DNA of 64,000 bases from RPQJ01 sp963744735 (GTDB lineage Bacteria; Pseudomonadota; Gammaproteobacteria; Steroidobacterales; Steroidobacteraceae): the NCBI GenBank assembly GCA_963744735.1, contig CAVUVH010000003.1:1-64000 (forward strand), read 5' to 3'. Shown here one piece after another: positions 37,261 through 48,336 of the stretch. A model generated the notes under the pieces. The model saw nothing but the letters and a program-made list of their open reading frames with translations. It was not told the origin of the DNA and did no database searches. Position 1 is the stretch's first letter; each line of letters starts with the position of its first letter. The position numbers were made by a program, and so were the translations under genes.

Positions 37261-38328
37261 TCACGGGCTGGCCGCGCGCTTGCGACGGGTGCGCGGCGCC
37301 GGGGCAGCGGCCGTCGCGCCTGCGCGGCCAGCTGGCTTGCGCTTCGCCGCCGGCCGCCGCGGGCGCGGCCTGCCCTCGAGCCGCGCCAGCGCGCGCTGCT
37401 CGCGCGCCTGCAGGCCGACCTCGACCTGCCGCAGCTGCGTCATGAACAGCTGCGCGACGCGCGACAGCGATTTCTTGCGCAGGTAATACAGGCCGTAACT
37501 CAGTTGCAGCCACGGCGCGGAGTAGGGCAGCAGCGTGATCTGCCGGGCGCGCAGGTCCTGCTCGAGCGCCACCAGCGGCGCGAGTCCGACCGCGTCGCCC
37601 GCGGCCACGACGTTGCGCGCGACGGCGAAGCTGTCGACCATCAGGCTCGGCGTCAGGTCGCCGGTGTCGCGGTCGATCCGCGCGTGTGCCGCCACCTTGC
37701 CCAGGTGCACGGCCATGCGCTGCGGCAGCCGCGGCGCCACCAGCGGGAACACCAGGATGGTCTCGAGCGAATGCTCCTTGCTGGCGGCCAGCGGATGGCC
37801 CTGCCGCACGAAGAAGAACATGCGGTGCTCGGCCACCGGTTCGATCGCGAGCCGGGTCGGGTGGCGCTCGGCGCCGGCCGTGTCGGCCACGGCGAACTCG
37901 ATCTTGCCCGCCAGCACTTCGCGCGCGAGGTGTTCGAAATCGCTGGTCTCCGCGTGCACCCGCAGCCGCGAGTTGGCCGAGGCCATGCGTCCCAGCGCCG
38001 CGCCCAGCGGCAGTTCCGCCGCGAACATGTCGGTGCCGAAATGCAGTTCGGGCGCCTGCAGGCCGGCGAGTTCCTCGAGGTCGCGCGTCAGGTCGCGCGC
38101 CTGGGAGAAGATCCGCGTCGCGTGGTCGATCACCAGGCGCCCGGCTTCACCGGGCTTCAGCGCCCGCGCGGCGCTGTCGACCAGTCGCGTGCTGAGGCCG
38201 GAGGAGTCGAGGGCCAGCACCCGCTTCGCCAGCGCTTCCGGATCGAGTCCAAGCGACTTGGCGGCACGCGCGAGATCCGCCGCCGGGACCAGGGCCATGA
38301 GGTCGAGCAGGCCGGTTTTTCTTGCCAT
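37261..38328 (-). CDS. LysR-type transcriptional regulator
   Basis: A 355-residue LysR-like protein. The N-terminal helix-turn-helix is divergent (LMALVPAADLARAAKSLGLD) but followed by the usual long linker helix (AGRLVIDHATRIFSQARDLTRDLEEL) and a periplasmic-binding-like effector domain (LHFGTDMFAAELPLGAALGRM, LMVDSFAVARNVVAAGDAVGLAPL). The C-terminus is a long Arg/Ala/Lys-rich tail of about 50 residues, unusual for the family. Divergent from the lipid cluster starting at 38437, so it may control that cluster; the ahpCF OxyR role is a weaker alternative. Confidence 0.78.
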   Translation of the reverse strand: MARKTGLLDLMALVPAADLARAAKSLGLDPEALAKRVLALDSSGLSTRLVDSAARALKPGEAGRLVIDHATRIFSQARDLTRDLEELAGLQAPELHFGTDMFAAELPLGAALGRMASANSRLRVHAETSDFEHLAREVLAGKIEFAVADTAGAERHPTRLAIEPVAEHRMFFFVRQGHPLAASKEHSLETILVFPLVAPRLPQRMAVHLGKVAAHARIDRDTGDLTPSLMVDSFAVARNVVAAGDAVGLAPLVALEQDLRARQITLLPYSAPWLQLSYGLYYLRKKSLSRVAQLFMTQLRQVEVGLQAREQRALARLEGRPRPRRPAAKRKPAGRAGATAAAPAPRTRRKRAASP

Positions 38329-38436
38329 GAGGTCGACGCTAGCAGACGTCGGTCAGGCTGCACAGACCGGTTTGTGGCAGCGACGGCGGCGTATCATTGA
38401 GCATTGCGCCCGCGGTGGCGCGGCACGGGGCAACGC

Positions 38437-39210
38437 GTGAGCGAGAACAAGCAGGGCGGGACGGTCCGCAGCCTCCTGATCACCGGGGCCTCGGCCGGGA
38501 TCGGCGCCGGCCTGGCCATGGAGTTTGCGCGACGCGGCTACGCCCTGGCGCTCGCGGCGCGCCGGGTCGACCGGCTCGAGGCGATGGTCCCGGCCCTGCG
38601 CGCGGCCGGTGCGCCGCGCGTCGTGGTGCTGGCGCTCGACGTGGCGGACACGCAGAGCATCGAACCCGCCGTGCAGCGCGCCGCGGCGGAACTCGGCCGG
38701 CTCGACGTCGTCGTCGCCAACGCCGGCGTCGGCCATGTCACGCCGGTCGGCAAGGGCAAGCTGCCGCTGATACAGGAGACGCTGCAGGTCAACCTGCTCG
38801 GCGCGATCGCCACGCTCGAGGCTGCCTTGCCGCTGTTTCGCGCGCAGGGCTCGGGCCATGCCGTCGGCATCACCTCGGTGGCGGGGTCCAAGGGCCTGCC
38901 CGGCTTCGGCGCCTACAGCGCCAGCAAGGCGGGCCTGCACCGCTACCTGCAGTCGCTGCGCGCGGAAACCCGCGGCAGCGGCATCGACGTCACCGAGCTC
39001 GCGCCCGGCTACATCGACACCGACATCAACCGCGGTTACGGCGCGCGGCCGTTCCTGATCGACGTCGAGCGCGGCGCCGCCATCATGGCGCGCATGATCG
39101 AACGGCGCGTCGGCATGCGCTGGGTGCCGGTCATCCCCTGGACGGTCATCGCCCTGCTGCTCAAGGTGCTGCCGGCCTCCCTGCTTGCGCCGCGGCGCAA
39201 GCCCCACTGA
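38437..39210 (+). CDS. SDR family oxidoreductase with C-terminal membrane helix
   Basis: A 257-residue SDR with TGASAGIGAGLAMEFARRG, VANAGVGHV, YSASKAGLHRYLQSLRAE and a hydrophobic C-terminal segment (IPWTVIALLLKVLPASLLAP) that may anchor it to the membrane. First gene of a co-directional cluster with an acyl-CoA dehydrogenase, another SDR and WS/DGAT, so a fatty-acyl or sterol-like substrate is likely. GTG start at 38437 with a GGGG ribosome-binding site about 9 nt upstream. Confidence 0.88.
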   Translation: MSENKQGGTVRSLLITGASAGIGAGLAMEFARRGYALALAARRVDRLEAMVPALRAAGAPRVVVLALDVADTQSIEPAVQRAAAELGRLDVVVANAGVGHVTPVGKGKLPLIQETLQVNLLGAIATLEAALPLFRAQGSGHAVGITSVAGSKGLPGFGAYSASKAGLHRYLQSLRAETRGSGIDVTELAPGYIDTDINRGYGARPFLIDVERGAAIMARMIERRVGMRWVPVIPWTVIALLLKVLPASLLAPRRKPH

Positions 39211-39224
39211 CTGGAATCACGACC

Positions 39225-40448
<1,224 letters not shown>

Positions 40449-40457
40449 GGGCGCGCG

Positions 40458-41273
40458 ATGGACCTGCGGGGCAAGGTTGCGTTCGTCACCGGCGCCGGCC
40501 GCGGCATCGGCCGGGCCGTGTGCCGGGAACTGCAGCGCCGCGGCGCCGCGGGCATCGTCGTCACGGATCTCGACGGCGAGCTGGCGCGGACGACGGCAGC
40601 GGAAGTGGGCGGACTGGGCCTCAAGTGCGACGTCGCCGATGCCGCCGACATCGCGGCCGCGGTGGCGCAGGCCGAGGCGCAGTACGGCCGCATCGACCTG
40701 CTGCTGTCGAACGCGGGGTTCGGCGTCGCGGAACTCGACCTCGACGACGCGCTGGCGGAGCCCACGGTGCTGTGGGACCGCATGTGGCAGGTGCACGTGA
40801 TGGCGCACGTGCATGCCGCGCGCGCCGTGCTGCCCGGCATGCTGGCGCGCGGCGAGGGCTGCCTGGTCAACGTCGCCTCGGCCGCCGGCCTGCTGAGCCA
40901 GGTGGGCGATGCCGCCTACAGCACGACCAAGCATGCCGCCGTGGGCCTGGCCGAATCCCTGGCCATCACCTACGGCGACCGCGGCATCCAGGTGTCGGTG
41001 GTGTGCCCGCAGTACGTCGCCACTGCGATCACCGGCCTCGACGAGACGCATCCGGCGGGTGTCATCCCCGGCGTGCTGACGGTGGAGCAGGCCGCCACCG
41101 CCATCGCCGACGGCCTCGAGCGCGGGCATTTCCTGGTCCTGACCCACCCGGAAGTGCTGACCTACCTGCAGCGCAAGGCTGCGGATTACGACCGCTGGCT
41201 GGCCGGCATGCGGCGGATCCGGGACGCGCTGCGCAGCGGGCCGGGCTTCCTGAAAGTACGCTCGCGCCGGTGA
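40458..41273 (+). CDS. SDR family oxidoreductase
   Basis: A 271-residue classical SDR: VTGAGRGIGRAVCRELQRRG, NAGFGV, VNVASAAGLLSQ and AYSTTKHAAVGLAESLA. The VVCPQYVATAITGLDE segment follows. Probably oxidises or reduces a fatty-acyl or alcohol intermediate given its operon partners. Gap to the acyl-CoA dehydrogenase is 9 nt. Confidence 0.9.
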   Translation: MDLRGKVAFVTGAGRGIGRAVCRELQRRGAAGIVVTDLDGELARTTAAEVGGLGLKCDVADAADIAAAVAQAEAQYGRIDLLLSNAGFGVAELDLDDALAEPTVLWDRMWQVHVMAHVHAARAVLPGMLARGEGCLVNVASAAGLLSQVGDAAYSTTKHAAVGLAESLAITYGDRGIQVSVVCPQYVATAITGLDETHPAGVIPGVLTVEQAATAIADGLERGHFLVLTHPEVLTYLQRKAADYDRWLAGMRRIRDALRSGPGFLKVRSRR

Positions 41274-41306
41274 TAGACTCGGGGAAAACGGCAGCATGAG
41301 GGGCCC

Positions 41307-42809
41307 ATGAGGCAACTGCGCGGAGAAGATGCCAGGTTCGTGTACGGCGAGTCGGGTCATGCCAACTCGAACATCACGCTGATTTCGATCTACGACCCGT
41401 CCACTGCCCGCGACGGCACGGTCCACTTCAAGGGCCTGCTGAAGCACATCGAGACCCGCCTGCATCTCTCGCCGATCTTCCGGCAGAAACTGCTGCGCGT
41501 GCCGCTGGAACTCGACTTCCCCTACTGGATCGAGGACGAGAGCTTCGACCTCGAGTACCACGTGCGCCACATCGCGCTGCCGAAGCCGGGCGACTGGCGG
41601 CAGTTCTGCATCCAGGCGTCGCGCATCCACGCGCGGCCGCTCGACCTGTCCAAGCCGCTGTGGGAGCTGTACCTGGTCGAGGGGCTCGACTCGTTCCTGC
41701 ACCTGCCCAAGGACAGCTTCGCGATCCTGGCCAAGATCCACCACGCCGCGATCGACGTGCGGGGCGGCTCCGAGATCATGACCCTGCTGCACGACACCAC
41801 CGTGCTGCCGCCGGCGCCCGAGCCGCCGGAGCCGTGGTTCCCGGAGTCGCCGCCGGGTGCTGTGTCGCTGCTGTCGCGCGCGATGATCAACAACGTGGTG
41901 CGGCCGCTGATGTTCGCCGGGCCGCTGGCCCGCGCGGTGGGCCGCATCACGCCCGCGGTGCTGGGGTCGATCGGCGAACTGCTGCGTTCCGACCGCATGC
42001 CGGTGACGCGCTTCAACTCCGAGGTGTCGCCGCACCGCGTGTTCGACTCGCGGCGCTTCTTCATCGACGACTTCAAGCGCATCCGCTCGCTGGTGCCGGG
42101 CTCGACCATCAACGACGCCGTGCTGGCGGTCTGCGGCGGGGCCCTGCGCCGCTACCTGCGGGCGCACGAGGAACTGCCGGCCGCGAGCCTGGTGTCGCTC
42201 GCGCCGCTGTCGATCCGCACCGAGGGCGCCGACGGCGACATGCGGCAGGAACTGAGCCTGATCCGCGTCTCGCTCGGCACCGAGATCGAGAACCCGGTGA
42301 AGCGGCTGCGCGCGATCCACAAGCACACCTCGACGCACAAGGACCTGGAGCAGGCCATCGGCGCCAAGGAACTGACCGACATCGACAAGCACGCGCCCGC
42401 GGCGACGCTGGCGCTGTCGGCGCGGCTGGTGGCGGGATCGTCGCTCGACGGCAAGCGCGAACCGCTGGCCGGCTGCACGATCATGAACGTGCCGGGGCCG
42501 GCGGTGCCGCTGTATTTCGACGGCGCGCGCATGACGTACTTCTCGGCGATCATGCCGATCGCCGACGGCATGGGGCTGGTGTTCGCCGTGACCAGCTACG
42601 ACGGCATGATCTTCATCTCGCCGACGTCGTGCCGCGAGCAGCTGCCCGACCCGGAATTCTTCGCGCAGTGCATCCGCGACAGCTTCCAGGACCTGCTGGC
42701 CGTCGCGGACCAGCGCAAGGCGAAGAAGAAAAAGTCGGCCGCCAGGCGGGCGCCGGCGAAAAAGGCGACGAACAAGCGCAAGGCTGCGACGAAGCGCAAG
42801 GCGGCCTAG
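41307..42809 (+). CDS. wax ester synthase / diacylglycerol acyltransferase (WS/DGAT)
   Basis: A 500-residue enzyme with the HHxxxD catalytic motif (AKIHHAAIDVRGG), NSEVSPHRVFDSRRF, INDAVLAVCGGALRRYL and TIMNVPGPAVPLYFDGARM. It condenses acyl-CoA with long-chain alcohols or diacylglycerol to make wax esters or triacylglycerol for storage. The last 40 residues are a Lys/Ala-rich tail (KAKKKKSAARRAPAKKATNK). Its stop overlaps that of the convergent alpha/beta hydrolase by 2-4 nt. Confidence 0.93.
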   Translation: MRQLRGEDARFVYGESGHANSNITLISIYDPSTARDGTVHFKGLLKHIETRLHLSPIFRQKLLRVPLELDFPYWIEDESFDLEYHVRHIALPKPGDWRQFCIQASRIHARPLDLSKPLWELYLVEGLDSFLHLPKDSFAILAKIHHAAIDVRGGSEIMTLLHDTTVLPPAPEPPEPWFPESPPGAVSLLSRAMINNVVRPLMFAGPLARAVGRITPAVLGSIGELLRSDRMPVTRFNSEVSPHRVFDSRRFFIDDFKRIRSLVPGSTINDAVLAVCGGALRRYLRAHEELPAASLVSLAPLSIRTEGADGDMRQELSLIRVSLGTEIENPVKRLRAIHKHTSTHKDLEQAIGAKELTDIDKHAPAATLALSARLVAGSSLDGKREPLAGCTIMNVPGPAVPLYFDGARMTYFSAIMPIADGMGLVFAVTSYDGMIFISPTSCREQLPDPEFFAQCIRDSFQDLLAVADQRKAKKKKSAARRAPAKKATNKRKAATKRKAA

Positions 42810-43675
42810 CCCGGGACGGCGACGCCCCTGCGCTGGCCGAGCGCCGGGCCGGGCCCGAGCAGCTGCGCGCACTTGCGATACACCTTGCCGGCCCAGCCGT
42901 GCGGGTCGAACGGCCGCCACTCGCCCTCGGCCTGCGCCAGCCGGTCTGCCAGGATCCACATCACGGCCGCGTTGAAGCCGAGCCCGACGTGGCTGCCCGG
43001 CACCCAGATGTTCTCGTGCTGGTCGTCGTCGCTGTCGTCGATGCGCGCAGCCTCCGGCGGGACGATGCCGTCGGTCATCGAGAACACGCAGGTCGACGGC
43101 ACCGGCGGCGGCGCGCGCAGGACCTTGGCGCGGACGTTGGCCAGGTGCGCCACCGGGCCCATCGGGTGGGCGAGATAGCGATAGAGGCCCTTCACCACCA
43201 CCGGGACGTCGAGCAGTTCCGTCGCCGAGAACTTCATCGGGCTGCCGAGCGACACGACCGAGCGCACGCACTCCGGCGCCGAGTGCGCCGCGTAGAACGC
43301 GTACACGCCGCCCAGGCTCCAGCCGACCAGGCTGACCTTGCGGCGATGACGGTGATGCATGTAGCGGAGCTTCTGTTCCAGCGCCTGGCTGAACTTGAGC
43401 TTGAAGCCCGTGTTCTGCCCGAGGCCCCAGGTCTCGACGTGATAGCCGCGCGTGCGCAGGAACGCCGACAGGCCGATCAGCGTGGAGTCGCCGGCCGTGA
43501 AACCCGGCACCAGCAGCACCGGGTGGCCGTCGCCCTGCGGGGTGCCGCGCAGCACCGGATACAGCGCCGGCAGCAGCGCCATCTCGAGCAGCGCGCGGCC
43601 CTCGAGCAGCGTGTACAGGGCCCTCGGCGGCTTCGGGATGAAGTCCGAGACGCGCGAGCCGTTTTTCTTTGCCAC
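42806..43675 (-). CDS. alpha/beta hydrolase
   Basis: A 289-residue alpha/beta hydrolase with VLLVPGFTAGDSTL, the nucleophile elbow LVGWSLGGVYAF (GxSxG) and a late PGSHVGLGFN histidine. An aspartate is available in FSMTDGIVPPEAAR. The GTG at 43675 follows GGGG; longer starts are less likely. Likely a lipase or esterase acting with the convergent WS/DGAT cluster, by position only. Confidence 0.85.
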   Translation of the reverse strand: MAKKNGSRVSDFIPKPPRALYTLLEGRALLEMALLPALYPVLRGTPQGDGHPVLLVPGFTAGDSTLIGLSAFLRTRGYHVETWGLGQNTGFKLKFSQALEQKLRYMHHRHRRKVSLVGWSLGGVYAFYAAHSAPECVRSVVSLGSPMKFSATELLDVPVVVKGLYRYLAHPMGPVAHLANVRAKVLRAPPPVPSTCVFSMTDGIVPPEAARIDDSDDDQHENIWVPGSHVGLGFNAAVMWILADRLAQAEGEWRPFDPHGWAGKVYRKCAQLLGPGPALGQRRGVAVPG

Positions 43676-43811
43676 TCTGTGCCCCGTGTCTGTCCGTGGT
43701 CGCTGCAGTGCAACAATACTAACAGGATGTCGCCACGTTGCGACTCCCCCGGCGTCTAGGCAAGCTTGCCGCCTCATTATCGCAACCAGAGCAGCAGTTT
43801 CGGGAGTTCCA

Positions 43812-45713
43812 ATGCGTATCAGGGCTCATTTCAGGCACGTTCTGGCCATTTCGGCGCTCGTCCTGGGCGGCCCCGTGCAGGCCCTGGAGCGGGCCGACGT
43901 GCCTGCCAGGTACCAGTGGGACCTGACGTCCCTGTTTGCGGACGAAGCCGCCTGGGTCGCTGCCAAGCAGGAATTCCTGGCCGGCCTGCCCGCGCTGGCG
44001 GCACGCCAGGGCAAGCTCGGGACTTCGGCCGCCGACCTGCTCGACGGCATGACGGCCTGGGAGCAGTCGAGCCGCCGCGCCGACCGCCTCTACTCGTACG
44101 CGTCGCAGCTGTCGGACCAGGACACGCGGGTCGCGCGCCACCAGCAGATGCAGCAGGAGATGTCGCAGGCCTACAACCAGTTCCAGTCGGCGGTCTCGTT
44201 CATGCGGCCCGAACTGCTGGCGCTCGGCCGCGAGAAGATCGATGAGTACCTGGCCGCCGAACCGCGGCTGCGCCAGTACGGCATGTACTTCGACGACATC
44301 CTGCGCGCCGCGCCGCACACGCTGAGCCCGGCCGAGGAGAAGGTGTACGCCCGCATGAGCGTGCTGGGCGAGACCGGCGGCACCGTGCAGTCGGTGTTCC
44401 GCAGCGCCGACCTGCCGTTCCCGGAAATCACGCTGGCGAGCGGCGAGAAGGTCCGCCTCGATGCGGCCGGTTACGAGAAGCACCGCAGGTCGCCGGTCAA
44501 GGCGGACCGCGATGCGGCGTTCGTGGCTTTCTGGGACCGCTACGGCGAGTTCACGCGCACCTTCGCCACGACGCTGAACGCCACGGTCGAGGCGAGCGTC
44601 GCCAGCCGCGACGTGCGCAAGTTCCCGACCACGCTCGACGCGTCGCTGTTCGACTACAACATCCCGCGCACCGTCTACACGCAGCTGCTCGCCGACGTGA
44701 ACGCGAACCTGCCCACGCTGCACCGGTACCTGCGGTTGCGGCAGAAGATCATGGGCCTGCCGCAGCTCGGCTACGAGGACCTCTACGCGCCGATCGTGCA
44801 GAGCGTCGACCTGCAGTGGACGCCGGAGCAGGCGATGAGCCTCACGCTCGACTCGTTCGCGCCGCTCGGCGAGGAATACGTGGGCGCGCTGCGCAAGGGT
44901 TACGCCGACCGCTGGGTGGACTTCATGCCGAACACCGGCAAGAGCCCCGGCGCCTACAGCAACACCGTGTACGGCGTGCACCCGTACCAGCTGATGAACT
45001 ACAACGGCGCGTGGTCGGACGTGTCGACGCTGGCGCACGAGTCCGGCCACTCGATGCATTCTTACCTGTCGAATGCGAACCAGCCTTACGCCACGGCCGG
45101 CTATTCGCTGTTCGTCGCCGAAGTCGCCTCGACCCTGAACGAGAACCTGCTGTTCCACCACGTGCTGGACCAGGCCAGGGACGACCGCACGCGGCTGTTC
45201 CTGCTCTCGAGCTACCTCGACAGCATGCGCACGACGCTGTTCCGGCAGACGCTGTTCGCCGAGTTCGAGATGAAGATGCACGAGGCGGTCGAGCGCGGCG
45301 AGCCGCTCACGGGCGAGTCGCTCAACGCGCTGTACCTCGGGCTGCTGCGCAAGTACTACGGCCACGACCAGGGTGTCGTGCAGGTCGACGAGCGCTATGC
45401 CGCGGAGTGGGCCTTCATCCCGCACTTCTACCGGCCGTTCTACGTCTACCAGTATGCGACCAGCATGATCGGCGGCATGCAGCTGGCCGACGGCATGATC
45501 GGCAAGGAAGCGGTCCGCTCCGGCAAGGCCAAGGCCAATCGCGCGGCCTACCTGCGGCTGATGTCGGCGGGCTCGTCGAAGTACCCGATCGAACTGCTGC
45601 GCGACGCCGGCGTCGACATGACGACCTCGGGCCCCTTCAATGCGGCCATGCGTGAGATGAACGCGATCATGGACGAGATCGAACGCATCTACGCCAGGGG
45701 CAAAGTGCAGTGA
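43812..45713 (+). CDS. secreted M3 family oligoendopeptidase F
   Basis: A 633-residue zinc metallopeptidase. Signal peptide at residues 1-22 (FRHVLAISALVLGGPVQA). The metal site is TLAHESGHSMHSY (HExxH), with a downstream glutamate in FVAEVASTLNE; PHFYRPFYVYQYATSM near the C-terminus is typical of the family. It cleaves short peptides, here probably in the periplasm. ATG at 43812 follows CGGGAG. Confidence 0.92.
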   Translation: MRIRAHFRHVLAISALVLGGPVQALERADVPARYQWDLTSLFADEAAWVAAKQEFLAGLPALAARQGKLGTSAADLLDGMTAWEQSSRRADRLYSYASQLSDQDTRVARHQQMQQEMSQAYNQFQSAVSFMRPELLALGREKIDEYLAAEPRLRQYGMYFDDILRAAPHTLSPAEEKVYARMSVLGETGGTVQSVFRSADLPFPEITLASGEKVRLDAAGYEKHRRSPVKADRDAAFVAFWDRYGEFTRTFATTLNATVEASVASRDVRKFPTTLDASLFDYNIPRTVYTQLLADVNANLPTLHRYLRLRQKIMGLPQLGYEDLYAPIVQSVDLQWTPEQAMSLTLDSFAPLGEEYVGALRKGYADRWVDFMPNTGKSPGAYSNTVYGVHPYQLMNYNGAWSDVSTLAHESGHSMHSYLSNANQPYATAGYSLFVAEVASTLNENLLFHHVLDQARDDRTRLFLLSSYLDSMRTTLFRQTLFAEFEMKMHEAVERGEPLTGESLNALYLGLLRKYYGHDQGVVQVDERYAAEWAFIPHFYRPFYVYQYATSMIGGMQLADGMIGKEAVRSGKAKANRAAYLRLMSAGSSKYPIELLRDAGVDMTTSGPFNAAMREMNAIMDEIERIYARGKVQ

Positions 45714-46196
45714 GCCGCGCGCGGAAGCCGCCGGGGGCGACGATCTACGACGGGCTGCAGCAGCTGGGCGCGCAGACCGCCCAGCCGCAGTCGCCGGCAA
45801 CAGCGGTGCTCGAGCGGGTGCCGAATCCGCACCCGCGCAAGGTCTATCTCGCGCGCTTCGCCGCGCCGGAGTTCACCTCGCTGTGCCCGATCACCGGGCA
45901 GCCCGACTTCGCCCACCTCGTCATCGACTATGCGCCGGCGCAAGTGGCTGGTCGAGAGCAAGTCGCTGAAGCTCTACCTCGGCAGCTTCCGCAACCACGG
46001 CGCCTTCCACGAGGACTGCACGCTGGCGATCGCGGACCGGCTGGTCGATTTCCTGCGGCCGCGCTGGCTGCGCATCGGCGGCTACTGGTATCCGCGGGGC
46101 GGCATGCCGATCGACGTGTTCTGGCAGACCGGCAAGCCGCCCGCCGGGCTGTGGCTGCCGGACCAGGGCGTGCCGCCCTATCGCGGCCGCGGGTGA
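45710..46196 (+). CDS. queF: NADPH-dependent 7-cyano-7-deazaguanine reductase (frameshifted)
   Basis: A type I (short) QueF of about 160 residues. Conserved FTSLCPITGQPDFAHLVIDY is followed, after a break at 45938/45939, by KWLVESKSLKLYLGSFRNHG and AFHEDC, then IGGYWYPRGGMPIDVFWQTG. The catalytic Cys is in LCPITGQPD. It reduces preQ0 to preQ1 in queuosine biosynthesis. GTG start overlaps the peptidase stop (GTGA). Confidence 0.92.
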
Positions 46197-46224
46197 GGGC
46201 CGGACCGGCCGTGGTATAGTCTTT

Positions 46225-46328
<104 letters not shown>

Positions 46329-46369
46329 ATTCTGGCGCGGGCCGCCGCCTACCCAGAGCGCCTCGCCCG

Positions 46370-47966
46370 ATGAGCTACCTCGTCCTCGCCCGCAAGTGGC
46401 GCCCGCGCACGTTCGACCAGCTCGTCGGCCAGGACCACGTCCGCCGCGCGCTCACCAACGCGCTCGATTCCGGCCGCATCCACCACGCGTTCCTGTTCAC
46501 CGGCACGCGCGGCGTGGGCAAGACGACGATCGCGCGCATCTTCGCCAAGTCGCTCAACTGCGAAAAGGGCGTCTCCTCCACGCCCTGCGGGCAATGCAGC
46601 GCCTGCACCGACATCGATGCCGGCCGCTTCGTCGACCTGCTCGAGGTCGACGCGGCGTCGCGCACCAAGGTCGACGACACGCGCGAGCTGCTCGACAACG
46701 TGCAGTACTCGCCCGCCCGCGGCCGCTACAAGGTCTACCTGATCGACGAAGTCCACATGCTGTCGGCGCATTCGTTCAATGCGCTGCTGAAGACGCTCGA
46801 GGAGCCGCCGCCGCACGTCAAGTTCCTGCTCGCGACGACCGATCCGCAGAAGCTGCCGGTGACGGTGCTGTCGCGCTGCCTGCAGTTCCACCTGCGGCGC
46901 CTGTCGCTGCCGCTGATCTACGAGCGCCTGGCGCAGATCGTCGACCGCGGAGAACGTCGAGTTCGAGCCCGCGGCGCTGCGGGCCGTCGCGCGCGGCGCC
47001 GAAGGCAGCATGCGCGATGCGCTGTCGCTGCTCGACCAGGTGCTGGCCTTCGGCGGCGGGCGCGCGCTCGAGGCCGAGGTGCGCGCGCTGCTCGGCACGC
47101 TCGACCGCAAGCACGTGCAGGGCATCCTCGGGGCGCTCGCCAGCAAGGACGGCACGGCGCTGATGCAGCAGGTCGCGCACCTCGACGAGCGCGCGCCGGA
47201 TTACCACCAGGCGCTCGGCGAACTGTCCGCCGCGATCCAGCGCATGGCGCTGCTGCAGGCGCTGCCCGACCTGCCGCCGGGCGAGGACGAGGACGAGGAC
47301 GCCGTGCTGCGACAGCTCGCGGCGCAGTTCGCGCCGGAAGACCTGCAGCTGCTGTACCAGATCGCGATCAACGCGCGGCGCGACCTCGATTACGCGCCCG
47401 ATGCGCGCGCGGGTTTCGAGATGGCCCTGCTGCGCATGCTGGCGTTTCGCCCGCAGGCTGCGCCGCCCCTGGCCGCCAGCGGCGGCGGCCAGGCGCGCGC
47501 GGCCGCGACCGCGGCCGGCGCCCGCGCCGCCGGCGGTGCCGGCACCTGCAGCCGCGCCGGCCGCGAGCCGTGCCGCCGCGGGCGAGTCCGACTGGGCCGC
47601 GCTCGTCGCCACGCTCGGCCTGCAGGGCAGCGCCCGTCACCTCGCGCAGCACTGCGTGTTCGTCGAGCGCAAGGCCGGAGTCGTGCGGCTGCAGCTCGAC
47701 CCGGCGGGGAGTCTTTCCGCCGCGGGCCGATCGAGCAGCGCGTGGCCGAGGCGCTCTCGCAGCATTACGGCGAGGCGATCCGGCTGGAGATCGTCGCCGC
47801 CGAGGTCCCGGACGAAATCCTCACGCCGGCGCGGCGCGACGCGCTGGCCACGGCCGATCGCCAGCGGGCGGCCGAGCAGTCGATCGACAGCGATCCGGCC
47901 GTGCGCGCGATGCGCGAGGTCTTCGGCGCCACGGTCAAGCCCGGCTCCGTGAAGCCGCTGGTCTAG
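46370..47966 (+). CDS. dnaX: DNA polymerase III subunits gamma/tau (frameshifted)
   Basis: About 530 residues after healing breaks at 46948/46949, near 47480 and near 47725. AAA+ clamp-loader ATPase: FTGTRGVGKTTIARI (Walker A), zinc Cys set (CEKGVSSTPCGQCSAC), YLIDEVHML (Walker B) and LLATTDPQKLPVTVLSRC. Domain III follows (GSMRDALSLLDQVLAF), and the Pro/Ala linker leads to the tau-type C-terminus (WAALVATLGLQG). It loads the beta clamp. No A-AAA-AAG slippery site is seen, so a programmed frameshift is unlikely. Since dnaX is essential, the breaks are likely sequence errors. Confidence 0.93.
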
Positions 47967-48002
47967 CCCCTAACCCCTAACCCCTTCTGCGAGTGACAAA
48001 TG

Positions 48003-48326
48003 ATGAAAGGCGGCATCGGCAACATGATGAAGCAGGCGCAGGCGCTGCAGGCGAACATGCAGAAGGCGCAGGCCGAGATCGCGGCGATGGAAGTCGTCGG
48101 CGAGGCGGGCGGCGGCATGGTCAAGGTCACCGTCAACGGCAGGCACGAGGCGAAGCGCGTGCAGATCGATCCGTCGGTGCCGCTCGATGACCGCGAGCTG
48201 ATCGAGGACCTGGTGGCCGCGGCCATCAACGACGCGGCGCAGAAGCTCGAAAGCGCGACGCAGCAGCGGATGTCGAGCGTGATGGGCGGCATGAACCTGC
48301 CCGCCGGTTTCAAGCTGCCGTTCTGA
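48003..48326 (+). CDS. ybaB: YbaB/EbfC nucleoid-associated protein
   Basis: A 107-residue protein (MKGGIGNMMKQAQALQANMQ... MVKVTVNGRHEAKRVQIDP... DLVAAAINDAAQKLE). It binds DNA as a dimer. ATG at 48003; an adjacent ATG at 48000 is possible. It is 36 nt after dnaX and 10 nt before recR, the conserved order. Confidence 0.95.
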   Translation: MKGGIGNMMKQAQALQANMQKAQAEIAAMEVVGEAGGGMVKVTVNGRHEAKRVQIDPSVPLDDRELIEDLVAAAINDAAQKLESATQQRMSSVMGGMNLPAGFKLPF

Positions 48327-48336
48327 ACGGCCGCGC

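Noticed and set aside
46940..47000. Programmed frameshift in dnaX
   Set aside because: No A-AAA-AAG slippery sequence; the break lies within the conserved ATPase part rather than near the tau/gamma junction, and other genes show the same kind of break.
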